A DNA stretch of 64,000 nucleotides from Porphyromonadaceae bacterium H1 (GTDB lineage: Bacteria > Bacteroidota > Bacteroidia > Bacteroidales > Paludibacteraceae): NCBI GenBank assembly GCA_001653155.1, contig BDEJ01000011.1, positions 1-64,000 of the forward strand, given 5' to 3'. Under the pieces are notes generated by a model. That model worked only from the letters and a program-made list of their open reading frames with translations. It searched no databases and was not told where the DNA came from. The position numbers were made by a program, and so were the translations under genes. Below are positions 37,628 to 46,167 of the stretch, piece by piece; position 1 is the first letter of the stretch, and every line of letters starts with the position of its first letter.

Positions 37628-38440
37628 ATGTTCAACGCATCCATCGTTTTGTACCGGCATGATCCGGAGGATATATTTCCCCTGCTGAACAGCTTACTCC
37701 GTTGCCGGGGCTTGAGGCGCCTCTTTCTCTTGGATAATTCGCCCGAGGCCACCAAAGCTTTTGATCATTTGCCCGTGATCTACCATTTCAATGGGCGGAA
37801 TCTCGGTTATGGAGCGGCTCACAATATCGCCATCCGGAAGAGCCTTGCCGAAGCTATCCCTTACCATTTGGTGCTTAATCCCGATGTTTCTTTGGAGCCT
37901 TCCGTACTCACCCGTCTCGAAGCCTTTATGGAAGAACACCCCGATGCCGGCTTAGTGATGCCTAAAGTTCTGTTTCCAAACGGTGAAACGCAATACTTGT
38001 GCAAGTTGCTGCCTACGCCGGCCGATTTGCTTTTCCGGCGCTTTCTGCCTCCTTCCTGGACAATGCGCCGCCGCCATCGCTTCGAGCTCCGTCATACCGG
38101 TTATAACCGGACTATGGATGTGCCCTATCTTTCCGGATGTTTCATGTTTCTCCGCTGCGATACCCTTCGTGAAGTCGGAGTTTTTGACGAGCGTTTTTTT
38201 CTTTATCCTGAAGATATCGACCTGAGCCGTCGCATACACCGCCGGGCCCGAACGCTCTTCTTCCCCGAAGTCAGCGTAGAACATCGCCACGAACAAGGCT
38301 CTTACAAAAATGCGAAATTGTTTCTGCTTCACCTGGTAAACATGGCTCGCTATTTTGGGAAATGGGGTTGGTTTTTTGATGCCGAACGACGCGAAATAAA
38401 TAGGTGTATCCTGCGAAGCTGGAAGCAGGATGAATATTGA
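37628..38440 (+). CDS. Family 2 glycosyltransferase (rhamnosyltransferase-like)
   Basis: A 270-residue GT-A fold enzyme. The N terminus has SIVLYRHDPEDI, followed by NGRNLGYGAAHN, a nucleotide-sugar loop, and the metal-binding LVLNPDVSLEP (a DxD-like motif, residues about 83-93). The later FLYPEDIDLSRRI matches the ED catalytic-base region of WbbL-like transferases. No membrane anchor is seen. It probably adds a sugar to a surface polysaccharide. The donor and acceptor are unknown, and no other glycan genes surround it. Confidence 0.87.
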   Translation: MFNASIVLYRHDPEDIFPLLNSLLRCRGLRRLFLLDNSPEATKAFDHLPVIYHFNGRNLGYGAAHNIAIRKSLAEAIPYHLVLNPDVSLEPSVLTRLEAFMEEHPDAGLVMPKVLFPNGETQYLCKLLPTPADLLFRRFLPPSWTMRRRHRFELRHTGYNRTMDVPYLSGCFMFLRCDTLREVGVFDERFFLYPEDIDLSRRIHRRARTLFFPEVSVEHRHEQGSYKNAKLFLLHLVNMARYFGKWGWFFDAERREINRCILRSWKQDEY

Positions 38441-38456
38441 TTTCTTCGTCCTTCCC

Positions 38457-38486
38457 CTGCCTGTTGTTGCAACAGGCAGCATTTTC
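38457..38486 (+). terminator. Stem-loop after the glycosyltransferase gene
   Basis: Perfect 10-bp stem (38457-38466 with 38470-38479) with a 3-nt loop, then a short T stretch. It abuts the marC promoter. Confidence 0.65.
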
Positions 38487-38513
38487 ATTCAAAGAATATT
38501 TTTTGTAATTTTG
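38483..38513 (+). promoter_or_regulatory. Promoter of marC
   Basis: TAATTTTG at 38506-38513 with TTTC at 38483-38486, 19 nt apart (one mismatch in the -33 box). The leader is about 80 nt. Confidence 0.55.
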
Positions 38514-38599
38514 TACCGGCCTCGGGAAAACTCTCAAATCGGAGAAGAACCGTATTAGAGACAGCGCTGAGGTATAAGAACCCGATAGCAATTTACAAC

Positions 38600-39181
38600 A
38601 TGAATTTCAATTTCGTAGAACTCTCCAGTGCGTTTATTGTCCTTTTTGCCATTATCGATATATTGGGTTCCGTACCCATTATTCTCAATATCAAAAGGCG
38701 AGGCGATACCATCCATCCCTACAAAACGAGCTTGGTTGCTTTAGCCATTCTCATCTTTTTCCTGTTCTCGGGCGAGGCCATCCTCAAACTTTTTGGGGTC
38801 GATATCCAGTCTTTTGCCGTGGCCGGATCGCTCATCATTTTTGTTTTTGCTATTGAGATGATTCTCGATGTCGAACTTTTCCGGAATAAAGGGCCTAAGG
38901 GCTCTTCGTCCATTGTTCCGTTGGCCTTTCCGCTTATTGCCGGGCCGGCATCCTTCACTACCTTGCTTTCGCTCCGTGCCGAATTTGCCGTCGAGAATAT
39001 CATTGTAGGATTGATTTTAAACCTTGTTTTTGTTTATTTTGTGCTTCGGGCGACAGACAAAATCGAGCGATTTTTCGGCGAAGGAGGCATCTACATCATC
39101 CGGAAATTTTTTGGAATCATCCTCCTGGCGATCTCCGTAAAACTATTTACGAGCAACATCAGCTTCCTGGTAGGAGGCTGA
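38600..39181 (+). CDS. MarC family integral membrane protein
   Basis: A 193-residue protein with six predicted membrane segments and the MarC signatures: an N-terminal FVELSSAFIVLFAIIDILGS, the GPASFTTLL region, and a C-terminal FGIILLAISVKLFTSNI. MarC proteins were once linked to antibiotic resistance, but that has not held up and their transport substrate is unknown. The gene has its own promoter and a long hairpin across its stop codon. Confidence 0.9.
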   Translation: MNFNFVELSSAFIVLFAIIDILGSVPIILNIKRRGDTIHPYKTSLVALAILIFFLFSGEAILKLFGVDIQSFAVAGSLIIFVFAIEMILDVELFRNKGPKGSSSIVPLAFPLIAGPASFTTLLSLRAEFAVENIIVGLILNLVFVYFVLRATDKIERFFGEGGIYIIRKFFGIILLAISVKLFTSNISFLVGG

Positions 39182-39194
39182 TGTTGCTCGTAAA
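39146..39194. terminator. 18-bp perfect inverted repeat across the marC stop codon
   Basis: Left arm 39146-39163 and right arm 39177-39194 are perfectly complementary, with a 13-nt loop. The marC TGA (39179-39181) lies in the right arm, so the last marC codons form the left arm. A short T run follows at about 39205. It may also limit transcription from the convergent gene. Confidence 0.75.
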
Positions 39195-39231
39195 CAGCAT
39201 AATGTTTTTGAGTCTGCGAGGCAGACCTTAA

Positions 39232-39897
39232 TTACTTTATGTCTTTAAGTTCTTGTTCTTGCTTCTGGAGTTGCTCTTGTTGTGTTGCCAGCTCTTTTTT
39301 CGCCTTTTCGATATCTTTTTTTGCTTTTTCAATTTCCTTTTCGGCTTTTTCGATATCTTTTGTGCGTTTTTGTATGGTCTTCTCCAGCGATGTAATCGAG
39401 GCGCTCGTGCCTTTTATTTCTTTATTCTTATCGCCTATCTTTTCTTTCACCACGTTGTTGTAAACTTCTTGACTGTAGCGTTGGTTTAAGAAGGTTTTCA
39501 GGTTGCTCACCAAAGTAGCGTCGTTGGCCGACGAGACAAAATCGTTGCCGATACCCTTCGATACGAATACATAAACATTCGTCACCGGGTTGATTGAGCT
39601 TTTATCTACCGCATCCGCTTTCACGTAGAGATTGATGTATTCGGTAGAAATGGCCGGGAAGACGGTTTTTTCGTAACGCAGGGTTTTGCCCGACTTTTTG
39701 CCTTTCAGGCCTTCGCTTTTCAGGAGGGATTCGAATGTTTTTAAGGCGTTATTAACCGAAGCATTCACTTTAATTGCCAAACAGGAAGCATTGGTTTTAT
39801 CCCATTTTTCGATGGTCTCGTAGGCTTCCTGAGCGTTTGCAGCGAAAGTAAACAAGGTAGCCAATAAAAGAGTGAGTAGGTTTCTTTTTGTTTTCAT
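39232..39897 (-). CDS. Exported DUF4468-like protein with C-terminal coiled coil
   Basis: A 221-residue exported protein. A signal peptide (to about FAANA, residue 21) is followed by a domain of about 125 residues similar to the Bacteroidota DUF4468 (TBP-like fold) family (SCLAIKVNASVNNALKTFESLL, LYVKADAVDKSS). Residues about 155-221 are a highly charged coiled coil made of repeated EKAEKEIEKAKKDI-type heptads. It may oligomerise or tether in the periplasm. Function unknown. It stands alone between convergent marC and the receptor gene. Confidence 0.7.
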   Translation of the reverse strand: MKTKRNLLTLLLATLFTFAANAQEAYETIEKWDKTNASCLAIKVNASVNNALKTFESLLKSEGLKGKKSGKTLRYEKTVFPAISTEYINLYVKADAVDKSSINPVTNVYVFVSKGIGNDFVSSANDATLVSNLKTFLNQRYSQEVYNNVVKEKIGDKNKEIKGTSASITSLEKTIQKRTKDIEKAEKEIEKAKKDIEKAKKELATQQEQLQKQEQELKDIK

Positions 39898-40010
39898 AAT
39901 TTTAAAAATTAGTTGTTTATATCAAACTTCTGTTGAGACAAAAAACATGCCATCGGATTGCTATGCTCTATGTTCTTTTGACGAATCAATGTGACGGAGG
40001 AAAATAACAA

Positions 40011-40049
40011 AGCCTGCCTGTCGGCAGCAAGTGCTCCGGCAGACAGGCT
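40011..40049 (-). terminator. Terminator after the TonB-dependent receptor gene
   Basis: A long imperfect stem (AGCCTGCCTG at 40011 pairing with CAGACAGGCT-side bases ending at 40049) leads on the minus strand into a T-rich run. It lies 50 nt past the receptor stop. Confidence 0.65.
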
Positions 40050-40098
40050 ATTACTTAGAGTAAGACTCTTCCGGTCAAGTCATTGACCTGGGATGAGC

Positions 40099-42345
40099 TT
40101 AAAAACGAAGGGTCAGTCGTGCCATGTAGTTACGCATGGCTTGAGGGTAGTAACCAACGTAGCTGTTCGGCGTATCTTTACCGCCATCTCGGTAGTAGAA
40201 CTTGGAAGCATATCCGTTGGCGATATACTCGGTATCAAACAAGTTGTTCACGAAAAACTGAAGGCTTATTTCTCCCAATCCGGTCTTCCGGAAAGTATAT
40301 CCCGCTGAGAGGTTGGTTACGCTATATGCCGGTAACGAGCGCTCGTCATCCGAAGTATTGTCGAGGTATTGCTTGCTCACGTATTTGCTTTGGATGTTGA
40401 AGTAGAGTACATCGAAGGGCGTATAGGTCAGCCTCGCGAAGCCTACGTGGTTGGGCGAATAGGATATGTGGGTAGATGGGAAGAGTTCCGGGAGACGCTC
40501 TAATTCTTTGTCACTGCTGTCATACACAGGGAAATAAGCGATGTAATTCTTGATTTTATTTTCGCTCAGCGTATAGTTTGCGTCGAAATGGAGCGATTTC
40601 AGAAGCTTGAGTGAAAGCTCCAATTCCAGTCCTGCGCGGTAACTTCGGGCAACATTTTCCATCAATTTATATCCCACATCGTTGAGTTTGCCGGTTTGTA
40701 CGAGCTGATTGCGATAATCCATATAGTAGAGATTAGCTCCGAAGCTAAAATTCTCGTACCGGTAGCGATAGCCCAGCTCGTAGTCTATCATTTGTTCCGG
40801 TTTTACAGCGTCCTTGTCCTTTCCCTTTATGGCGTCTTTCAGGTCGGCACGCAAGGGTTCGCGTTGTCCCACGGCTACAGAGGCGTAGAGGTCGTTTCGT
40901 TCGTTGAGGTGATAAAATAGCCCAGTTTTGGGGTTGAAGAACTTGTAGTTGAATCGGTGCGTCAAATCGACCAAATCGTCATCTTTGCCCGAAAAATCGT
41001 AGTCAATGAGCCGGTATTGCAGGTCTCCGAAGAGGGAAAGTTGTTCGGTAAGCAGATATTCGGCTTTCGCAAAGGTGTTGAATTCTCCTTTTCTGCCGTT
41101 GTTGCGATACCATTCAAAAGTTTCTAGGTTTACGGCATTGTCTTTTTCCCAATATTTTACCCAAGGCAGTTTGCCGAAGTGTGCTCCGTTGTATAGGCTG
41201 TAGAGGGCGCCGAAGTTTGCTTTGAGGCGTTCGGTGCTGTACTCCAAGCCGAGGTTTGCTACATAGAAATCGTTTTCCATCAGCTTTCTCCGGATCATAT
41301 CCGATCTCTCGTAGGTTTTGCTGTCAATGACTTGCGGCTGCAATCCGAAGTCTTTGAATTCACGAGCGGTTTTGTAGTTTTCGTAATATCCGTATCCGTG
41401 GTTCCAACTCAGGGAGGTATTGAGCATGAGATTGTCGATGAGTTCGCGTGAAAAGAGCAACTGCACGATGTCGGAATAGTAGTTGTCGGTTTCGTTGTCG
41501 TAGTAGAAGCGGTTGCCGACTTCATCGAAATATTCTCCGCTGAGGTTGTAGCGGCGTCCGTACTGTGGGTCTTTCATTTGTTCGGCTGTAACACCTTCCC
41601 AGGTGATTCCCGTGTGCTGCACGCCTTTGATGTAGCTCAGGCGGATGAGTTGCCGATGGGCATAGTGAGAGAGGGCGGCGTAGAGGTTGCTGTGGTTTAC
41701 TTTTCCGTTGCGGATGTACCCGTCGCCCAGCACACGGGAATAGCGCACGTCGAGGGAAAGTCCGTTTTCTAGTATTCCGGTACCGCCCGCAAGTGTCGAC
41801 GCGAAAGTGTTGTAGCTCCCCAAGGCTGTTGATGCTTCGCCATAGGCTTCGGACCGTGCACCAGTGGTTTTGAGCGAGATGCTGGCTCCAAAGGCTGCGC
41901 TACCGTTAGAGGAAGTACCCACGCCACGCTGTATTTGAATGCTTTGAAGGGCGTTCGATAAATCGGGCAGGTTTACCCAAAAGACTTCCTGACTTTCGGG
42001 ATTGTTGAGCGGCATGCCGTTGAGCGTTACGTTGATGCGCGTGGCGTCCGTGCCGCGAATACGCATGGAGCTGTTGCCTACGCCCGACCCGTCTTCGGTG
42101 AAAGCCACGAAAGAGGGCTGGCTTTGCAGGATAAGAGGAATGTTGCGTGCGGCATTGTCTTTTTTGATCTCCATCTCGGAAAGGTTGGAATAAGCCATAG
42201 GTGTGGTTCGTCCGGCCCGTATGGCCGAAACGGTAACTTCTTCCAGCTGCCTGCTTTTGATCGTGTCGGCCGGATTGCTCGCGGCGTTAAGCTTTGTGCC
42301 GGCGATAGATACACCGGCCAGTAGAATAACAAATAACTTTCTCAT
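40099..42345 (-). CDS. TonB-dependent outer-membrane receptor, predicted thiamine/precursor importer
   Basis: A 748-residue TonB-dependent receptor. Signal peptide (to about LNAA), a TonB-box-like EEVTVSA near residue 36, the plug domain (SSMRIRGTDATRINVTLNG, SIQIQRGVGTSSNG), then a 22-strand-type barrel ending in aromatic Phe (ARLTLRF). It lacks an N-terminal carboxypeptidase-like domain, so it is not a SusC type. The leader carries a TPP riboswitch, which assigns it to thiamine or thiamine-precursor uptake. No inner-membrane thiamine transporter or thi genes are adjacent. Confidence 0.92.
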   Translation of the reverse strand: MRKLFVILLAGVSIAGTKLNAASNPADTIKSRQLEEVTVSAIRAGRTTPMAYSNLSEMEIKKDNAARNIPLILQSQPSFVAFTEDGSGVGNSSMRIRGTDATRINVTLNGMPLNNPESQEVFWVNLPDLSNALQSIQIQRGVGTSSNGSAAFGASISLKTTGARSEAYGEASTALGSYNTFASTLAGGTGILENGLSLDVRYSRVLGDGYIRNGKVNHSNLYAALSHYAHRQLIRLSYIKGVQHTGITWEGVTAEQMKDPQYGRRYNLSGEYFDEVGNRFYYDNETDNYYSDIVQLLFSRELIDNLMLNTSLSWNHGYGYYENYKTAREFKDFGLQPQVIDSKTYERSDMIRRKLMENDFYVANLGLEYSTERLKANFGALYSLYNGAHFGKLPWVKYWEKDNAVNLETFEWYRNNGRKGEFNTFAKAEYLLTEQLSLFGDLQYRLIDYDFSGKDDDLVDLTHRFNYKFFNPKTGLFYHLNERNDLYASVAVGQREPLRADLKDAIKGKDKDAVKPEQMIDYELGYRYRYENFSFGANLYYMDYRNQLVQTGKLNDVGYKLMENVARSYRAGLELELSLKLLKSLHFDANYTLSENKIKNYIAYFPVYDSSDKELERLPELFPSTHISYSPNHVGFARLTYTPFDVLYFNIQSKYVSKQYLDNTSDDERSLPAYSVTNLSAGYTFRKTGLGEISLQFFVNNLFDTEYIANGYASKFYYRDGGKDTPNSYVGYYPQAMRNYMARLTLRF

Positions 42346-42403
42346 TGTAATTTATAAAATTAAATAGTTAATAAATTAATGAGAGAGCCTGAATGACGGA
42401 AAT

Positions 42404-42492
42404 AATGTGAGGATACTTTTTCCCTTTCCGGAATTACCCGGACAGGTTCAAAGGGTATGATCTCAGCCCGAAACAGTAAGGCACCCCATTTT
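42404..42492 (-). promoter_or_regulatory. TPP (THI-element) riboswitch
   Basis: On the minus strand the conserved core is clear: GGGGTGC (42487-42481), CTGAGAT (42466-42460) and ACCCTTTGAACCTG (42456-42443), followed by a closing arm near 42416-42404. These are the invariant blocks of the thiamin-pyrophosphate aptamer. It lies about 60 nt before the TonB receptor start. No terminator hairpin is seen after the aptamer, so control may be at translation initiation. Confidence 0.93.
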
Positions 42493-42535
42493 TAGTGATT
42501 AAATACCGGTGGAAAATCCGAAAATTTTCCGCGCG

Positions 42536-42566
42536 CAAAAGTATAAAAAAAATGGATAGCTACCAA
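42536..42566 (-). promoter_or_regulatory. Promoter upstream of the TPP riboswitch
   Basis: TACTTTTG on the minus strand (42543-42536) with TTGG (42566-42563) 19 nt upstream, a partial match to TTTG. The start site would precede the aptamer by about 35 nt. The region 42570-42700 shows no gene. Confidence 0.55.
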
Positions 42567-42700
42567 TTCATCGGGGAGGGGATGTTTTTTTGAGCTTGCC
42601 GGGCCTTTGCTTTAAGCTGTAAGAAATGCGGAGCTATTTTTACTTGAGATATGCCGTTTTTCTTTAAGTGGCTGTTTGTGAGTTTTTTATGTTCCTTTTG

Positions 42701-43264
42701 TCAGAAGTGATAACTCAGCATAATCATGCCTACATAACCGACATTGGTGTCAAATTGATTTCTATTGGCCTCGGGTATAGGATTTTCCGGGTTCCGATAG
42801 TTCGTATACAGGAAATTAATGCCCAATTCGGTGGATACCGAAAACCGGGGCGACAGGAAGTATGCAATGCCGGCTAAAGGACTTAATCCCCAACGCAGGT
42901 AGTAGTTAGGCATGAAGTTGCGCAACCAATAAGACATGCGTGCGTCTGCGCCATAGTAAAAAAGCCAGTGTTCTGAGACGATGGGGAGTTTTCGCTCGTA
43001 GCCGACACGTAAGCTTGCCGTTTTATAGCCTTCTTTCCCGTTACTCCAGTCCAGATCCAAACCACTGCGGAGTGCGTTCCGTGTGTCGAAGTGCCACTTG
43101 TAGTTAATCAGGTTCGATTCTTTTTTCTTCGACAGAAAAGTAATGATATTGGCAATGTCTACCGAAATCTGATGCCGTAGCAATTTGTTGTTTTCTTCGG
43201 CAAAAGCAGCGGCGTTGTAAAGAAACAACGCCGCTATCAGAATGTGTTTCAGCTTTTTTATCAT
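42701..43264 (-). CDS. Small outer-membrane beta-barrel protein
   Basis: A 187-residue exported protein: signal peptide (to about AAAFA), alternating amphipathic strands, and a C-terminal aromatic residue (LSYHF) typical of outer-membrane barrels. About eight strands are expected at this length. I do not recognise a named family. Its start overlaps the stop of the upstream lipoprotein gene by 4 nt (ATGA), so the two are translationally coupled and probably act together. Confidence 0.75.
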   Translation of the reverse strand: MIKKLKHILIAALFLYNAAAFAEENNKLLRHQISVDIANIITFLSKKKESNLINYKWHFDTRNALRSGLDLDWSNGKEGYKTASLRVGYERKLPIVSEHWLFYYGADARMSYWLRNFMPNYYLRWGLSPLAGIAYFLSPRFSVSTELGINFLYTNYRNPENPIPEANRNQFDTNVGYVGMIMLSYHF

Positions 43265-44514
43265 GCTGTTATAAAGAGTTTTTTGAACAAATCGACTAAC
43301 TCTTTGTAGTATATTTCGGAGTTTTCGTTGCTGTTGTCCTTATAGCGAATGAAGACAGTCAAATTTTTGTCTATCTCCTTTATGAAAAGCTGAGCAATCT
43401 CTTTTTCGTTGTAAAGAAGCTTTAAGTTCAGACAGTTGTTTAGAACTTCAGCGTTGATGTTGTCTTCATTCTTGAATAATGTTTCCGTATCGATGTCTCC
43501 AAGCAATGAAAGTTTCTCTTGTCTGATGGTGAAAGACAGGTTTTTTATGCCTTTACTGATGCTGAATCCGAAAATATCGGACAAGCTTTTCTGCGAATCG
43601 ATATCCTGGCTTGCAGTTACTTTGCTTTCAATCTGCAAGTTGTTTTCGGTTTTGTTTGCATCGCTTAGTCGGGTAAAGATAGAGTAACTATTTGCTTCTT
43701 CTTGCTTAAGTTCGGTTTTTATTGTAAATGGTTTTACAAAAACATCGAAAGAGATATGTGTCGGTATACCATTTTCCGTATACTGGCCCGTAAAATCCGC
43801 TGTAATCATTCGCGCGTTATCTTTCTGGAAATAAGCTTTTAGTTTTATGGGAGACAGCAGTTTCATGCCGTCCTGAATTGTTTGCTTAAGCTGAGCCGCT
43901 TCTATACCTATTTCACAGTTGTTTTTGGGGGAGTTTTTCTCTTCGGGGAAAACTGCCAGCAAGTATCCGTAGTCTTCTTTGTCAAAGGATTGGGTTTTGT
44001 GGTTCCAGATGTATTTGCCTCTGTATGGAGACATGTCAAAATTCGGATTATTAGCAAAATCTTCATTGAGGCCTTGCGCAAAAAGATGCTCGTTCAACTT
44101 GTTCATTAAATCCGAAGAGATGAGTTGCAGGAATCCGGAAGGTTGCCACAAGACATTTCTGTTGAAATCCCCTTTGCCTTGACCTACATACACGTATTCA
44201 TAATTGTCGTATGTGTAAGAACCCAATGATTTCCCTACAAATACGTAATCGTAGTCTTTGCTTTTTTCGACCAGGAGGTTGAAGTTTTCACTTTCCCGGA
44301 TGTCTTGGATGATGTTTTTTATCCGGTTAAAAGAAGATTTGATGTGCTCTTTGTCTTGTTCCACCGTAGTGGGGAGCTCTTCTTCGAGCTTTTTTTCCGG
44401 CTGGCAGGAGCTCAGTATACTCGATGCTGCAATAACCAGCAATAAAATTTTACTCAGATAGCTTGTTGTGAATAACTTTTTAGCTTGAAAGAGAGTTGCT
44501 TTGTGTTTCATCAT
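43261..44514 (-). CDS. Lipoprotein of unknown function
   Basis: A 417-residue predicted lipoprotein. The ATG at 44514 gives a signal with a lipobox (LSSC). A longer in-frame start adds an unlikely N terminus and is not used. The mature part is hydrophilic, rich in Lys, Asn and Glu, with a repeated beta-strand pattern (FVGKSLGSYTY, YVYVGQGKG). The codon use looks more AT-rich than the neighbouring housekeeping genes. No known domain is recognised. It is coupled to the small barrel gene downstream, which suggests a surface pair. Confidence 0.7.
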   Translation of the reverse strand: MMKHKATLFQAKKLFTTSYLSKILLLVIAASSILSSCQPEKKLEEELPTTVEQDKEHIKSSFNRIKNIIQDIRESENFNLLVEKSKDYDYVFVGKSLGSYTYDNYEYVYVGQGKGDFNRNVLWQPSGFLQLISSDLMNKLNEHLFAQGLNEDFANNPNFDMSPYRGKYIWNHKTQSFDKEDYGYLLAVFPEEKNSPKNNCEIGIEAAQLKQTIQDGMKLLSPIKLKAYFQKDNARMITADFTGQYTENGIPTHISFDVFVKPFTIKTELKQEEANSYSIFTRLSDANKTENNLQIESKVTASQDIDSQKSLSDIFGFSISKGIKNLSFTIRQEKLSLLGDIDTETLFKNEDNINAEVLNNCLNLKLLYNEKEIAQLFIKEIDKNLTVFIRYKDNSNENSEIYYKELVDLFKKLFITA

Positions 44515-44627
44515 TTTTGTTTTTATTTCCGTTGCTTTAAGAAAACGAATGGGTTGTTGAGATGTAAAAAATAAAACTGTAAGTGTTATCAGAAACCAAA
44601 CTTCATAGAAGTCTGAAAAACAAGTTG

Positions 44628-44635
44628 CAAATGTA
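44628..44635 (-). promoter_or_regulatory. -7 promoter element of the lipoprotein/barrel pair
   Basis: TACATTTG on the minus strand, about 115 nt before the chosen start. TTTG repeats lie upstream at non-standard spacing (44644-44651). Confidence 0.4.
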
Positions 44636-44670
44636 TTAAAAAACAAACAAAAAATGTTCTATAGAAAGCC

Positions 44671-46077
44671 TTATCTTCCTTCATCCGGATAATTAATCAG
44701 GAAAATTTGTTCGCTGGCACGCGTCAGAGCTGTGTAGAGCCAACGGTAAAATTCCGTATTTACCTGCTCGTCGGACAGCCTGCCCGTATCGATAAATACG
44801 TGTTTCCATTGTCCGCCTTGTGCCTTGTGGCAGGTGACGGCGTAGGCAAACTTTACCTGCAGTGCATTGAAAAACTCGTTTTCAAGTATCTTTTTGATGC
44901 GTTCGCGCCGGTTGCCTATCTCGATGTAGTCTTCCTCTACGCGAGCAAAGAGGGTGTCGGTCAATTGCTTCATTTCGGCCGGTGAGCCGGATTGTAGGGC
45001 GTCGAGCCATATTCGTGCATCGACTTCCCAGCCGTAGTCCTGCGAGTAAAGTGTCAGATCAACAAAGCGGAAACCGTAAATTTGATGATACTTACCGATG
45101 CGTTTTACCTCTACAATGTCGCCGTTGGCAATGAAGTCGATGTCGGGGGCATTCTTGTTCCAGAAGTAATTATTTTTCGTTACCATCAGCAAGTCGCCGT
45201 TATTGAGTTCCTCTTCACGCATCATCACGCGGGCCCGGATGCCGTTATTATAGAACTTTGCCCGTTGGTTCGAGCGTGTTACCACCATGCACTGCTCTAC
45301 TCCCTGCCTGTCGTAGGAGCGTTGCATTTGCTCGATGAGTTCGTTGCCGCTCAATCTCCTCACATCCGTAAAATCTCCGGTATTAAAGGGGGGGAGTTTG
45401 AATGTGTCGCCTTGTTCGATGCGCCGGCGAAGTTTGGTTGCGTACCAGAGGATACCGCTTTCCAAGGCCTGTCTCACCACTTGAGTGAGAACAAACTCCT
45501 TTACCGAAAGACCGTATCCTTCGAGAAATTCTGTTTGTAAAGCCGGACTGTTTTCCTGCATTACGGGAGGGAGTTGCGCCGTGTCGCCCAGTAGCAGGAG
45601 ACTGCAAGATTCAGCCTCGTACACATAACGGATCAGGTCGTCGAGCAAGCGTCCCGATCCGAAGGCGCTGCCTTCTCCATCGCTGTTGGAAATCATGGAA
45701 GCCTCATCTACCACGAAGAGCGTATCCCGATGACGGTTGTCCGACAGCTGAAAGCGAAACTCGGCCATTGACTTCTGGCGGTATATTTTTTTGTGTATGG
45801 TGTAGGCCGGCGAGCCGGAGTAACCGGAAAGGACTTTGGCTGCACGTCCGGTAGGAGCCAATAGTTGTGTCTTCTGTCCTAATTGCTTCATCGCCTTCAC
45901 CAAAGCACTGACCACGGAGGTCTTCCCTGTGCCGGCATAGCCCTTGAGTAGAAAAAGCTTTCCCGGCTCTTTCGAAGATAAAAAAACTCCGAGAGCTTCT
46001 ATCAGTTGCTTTTGTTGCTCGGTAGCTTCGAAAGGCAACTGTGCTTCTATTTGTCGGGCGATGAAGTCTTGTATCAT
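44671..46077 (-). CDS. RecD-like superfamily 1 DNA helicase
   Basis: A 468-residue ATPase of the RecD2/AAA_30 type. Walker A is GYAGTGKTSVV (near residue 45), Walker B is VVDEASM, and a C-terminal UvrD_C_2 motif is present (AVTCHKAQGGQWKHVFID). The family also has the conserved LLAPTGRAAKVL motif. These 5'-3' helicases act in DNA repair or recombination. RecB and RecC partners are not adjacent, so the protein probably works alone. It lies downstream of serC-serA on the same strand, separated by an inverted repeat. Confidence 0.9.
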   Translation of the reverse strand: MIQDFIARQIEAQLPFEATEQQKQLIEALGVFLSSKEPGKLFLLKGYAGTGKTSVVSALVKAMKQLGQKTQLLAPTGRAAKVLSGYSGSPAYTIHKKIYRQKSMAEFRFQLSDNRHRDTLFVVDEASMISNSDGEGSAFGSGRLLDDLIRYVYEAESCSLLLLGDTAQLPPVMQENSPALQTEFLEGYGLSVKEFVLTQVVRQALESGILWYATKLRRRIEQGDTFKLPPFNTGDFTDVRRLSGNELIEQMQRSYDRQGVEQCMVVTRSNQRAKFYNNGIRARVMMREEELNNGDLLMVTKNNYFWNKNAPDIDFIANGDIVEVKRIGKYHQIYGFRFVDLTLYSQDYGWEVDARIWLDALQSGSPAEMKQLTDTLFARVEEDYIEIGNRRERIKKILENEFFNALQVKFAYAVTCHKAQGGQWKHVFIDTGRLSDEQVNTEFYRWLYTALTRASEQIFLINYPDEGR

Positions 46078-46118
46078 GCAGCGGAGGAGCTGTGAAGCAC
46101 AAAAGTTCGGATACAGTA

Positions 46119-46153
46119 GAGGCTGTTCGGTTTTTGCTTTTCCGAACAGCCTC
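46119..46153. terminator. Inverted repeat between serA and the helicase gene
   Basis: Perfect 12-bp stem (46119-46130 with 46142-46153), 11-nt T-rich loop. On the minus strand no T tract follows, so it may be a processing or weak termination site after serA. Confidence 0.55.
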
Positions 46154-46167
46154 TTTGTTGAATTTTT

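Noticed and set aside
39232-39463. Direct repeats at the 3' end of the DUF4468-like gene as a repeat array
   Set aside because: They encode Lys/Glu heptads of a coiled coil; the repetition is explained by the protein.
37314-42492. A thiamine operon linking the MTH1187-type protein to the riboswitch-controlled receptor
   Set aside because: The genes are on opposite strands and 5 kb apart with unrelated genes between; proximity alone is not evidence.
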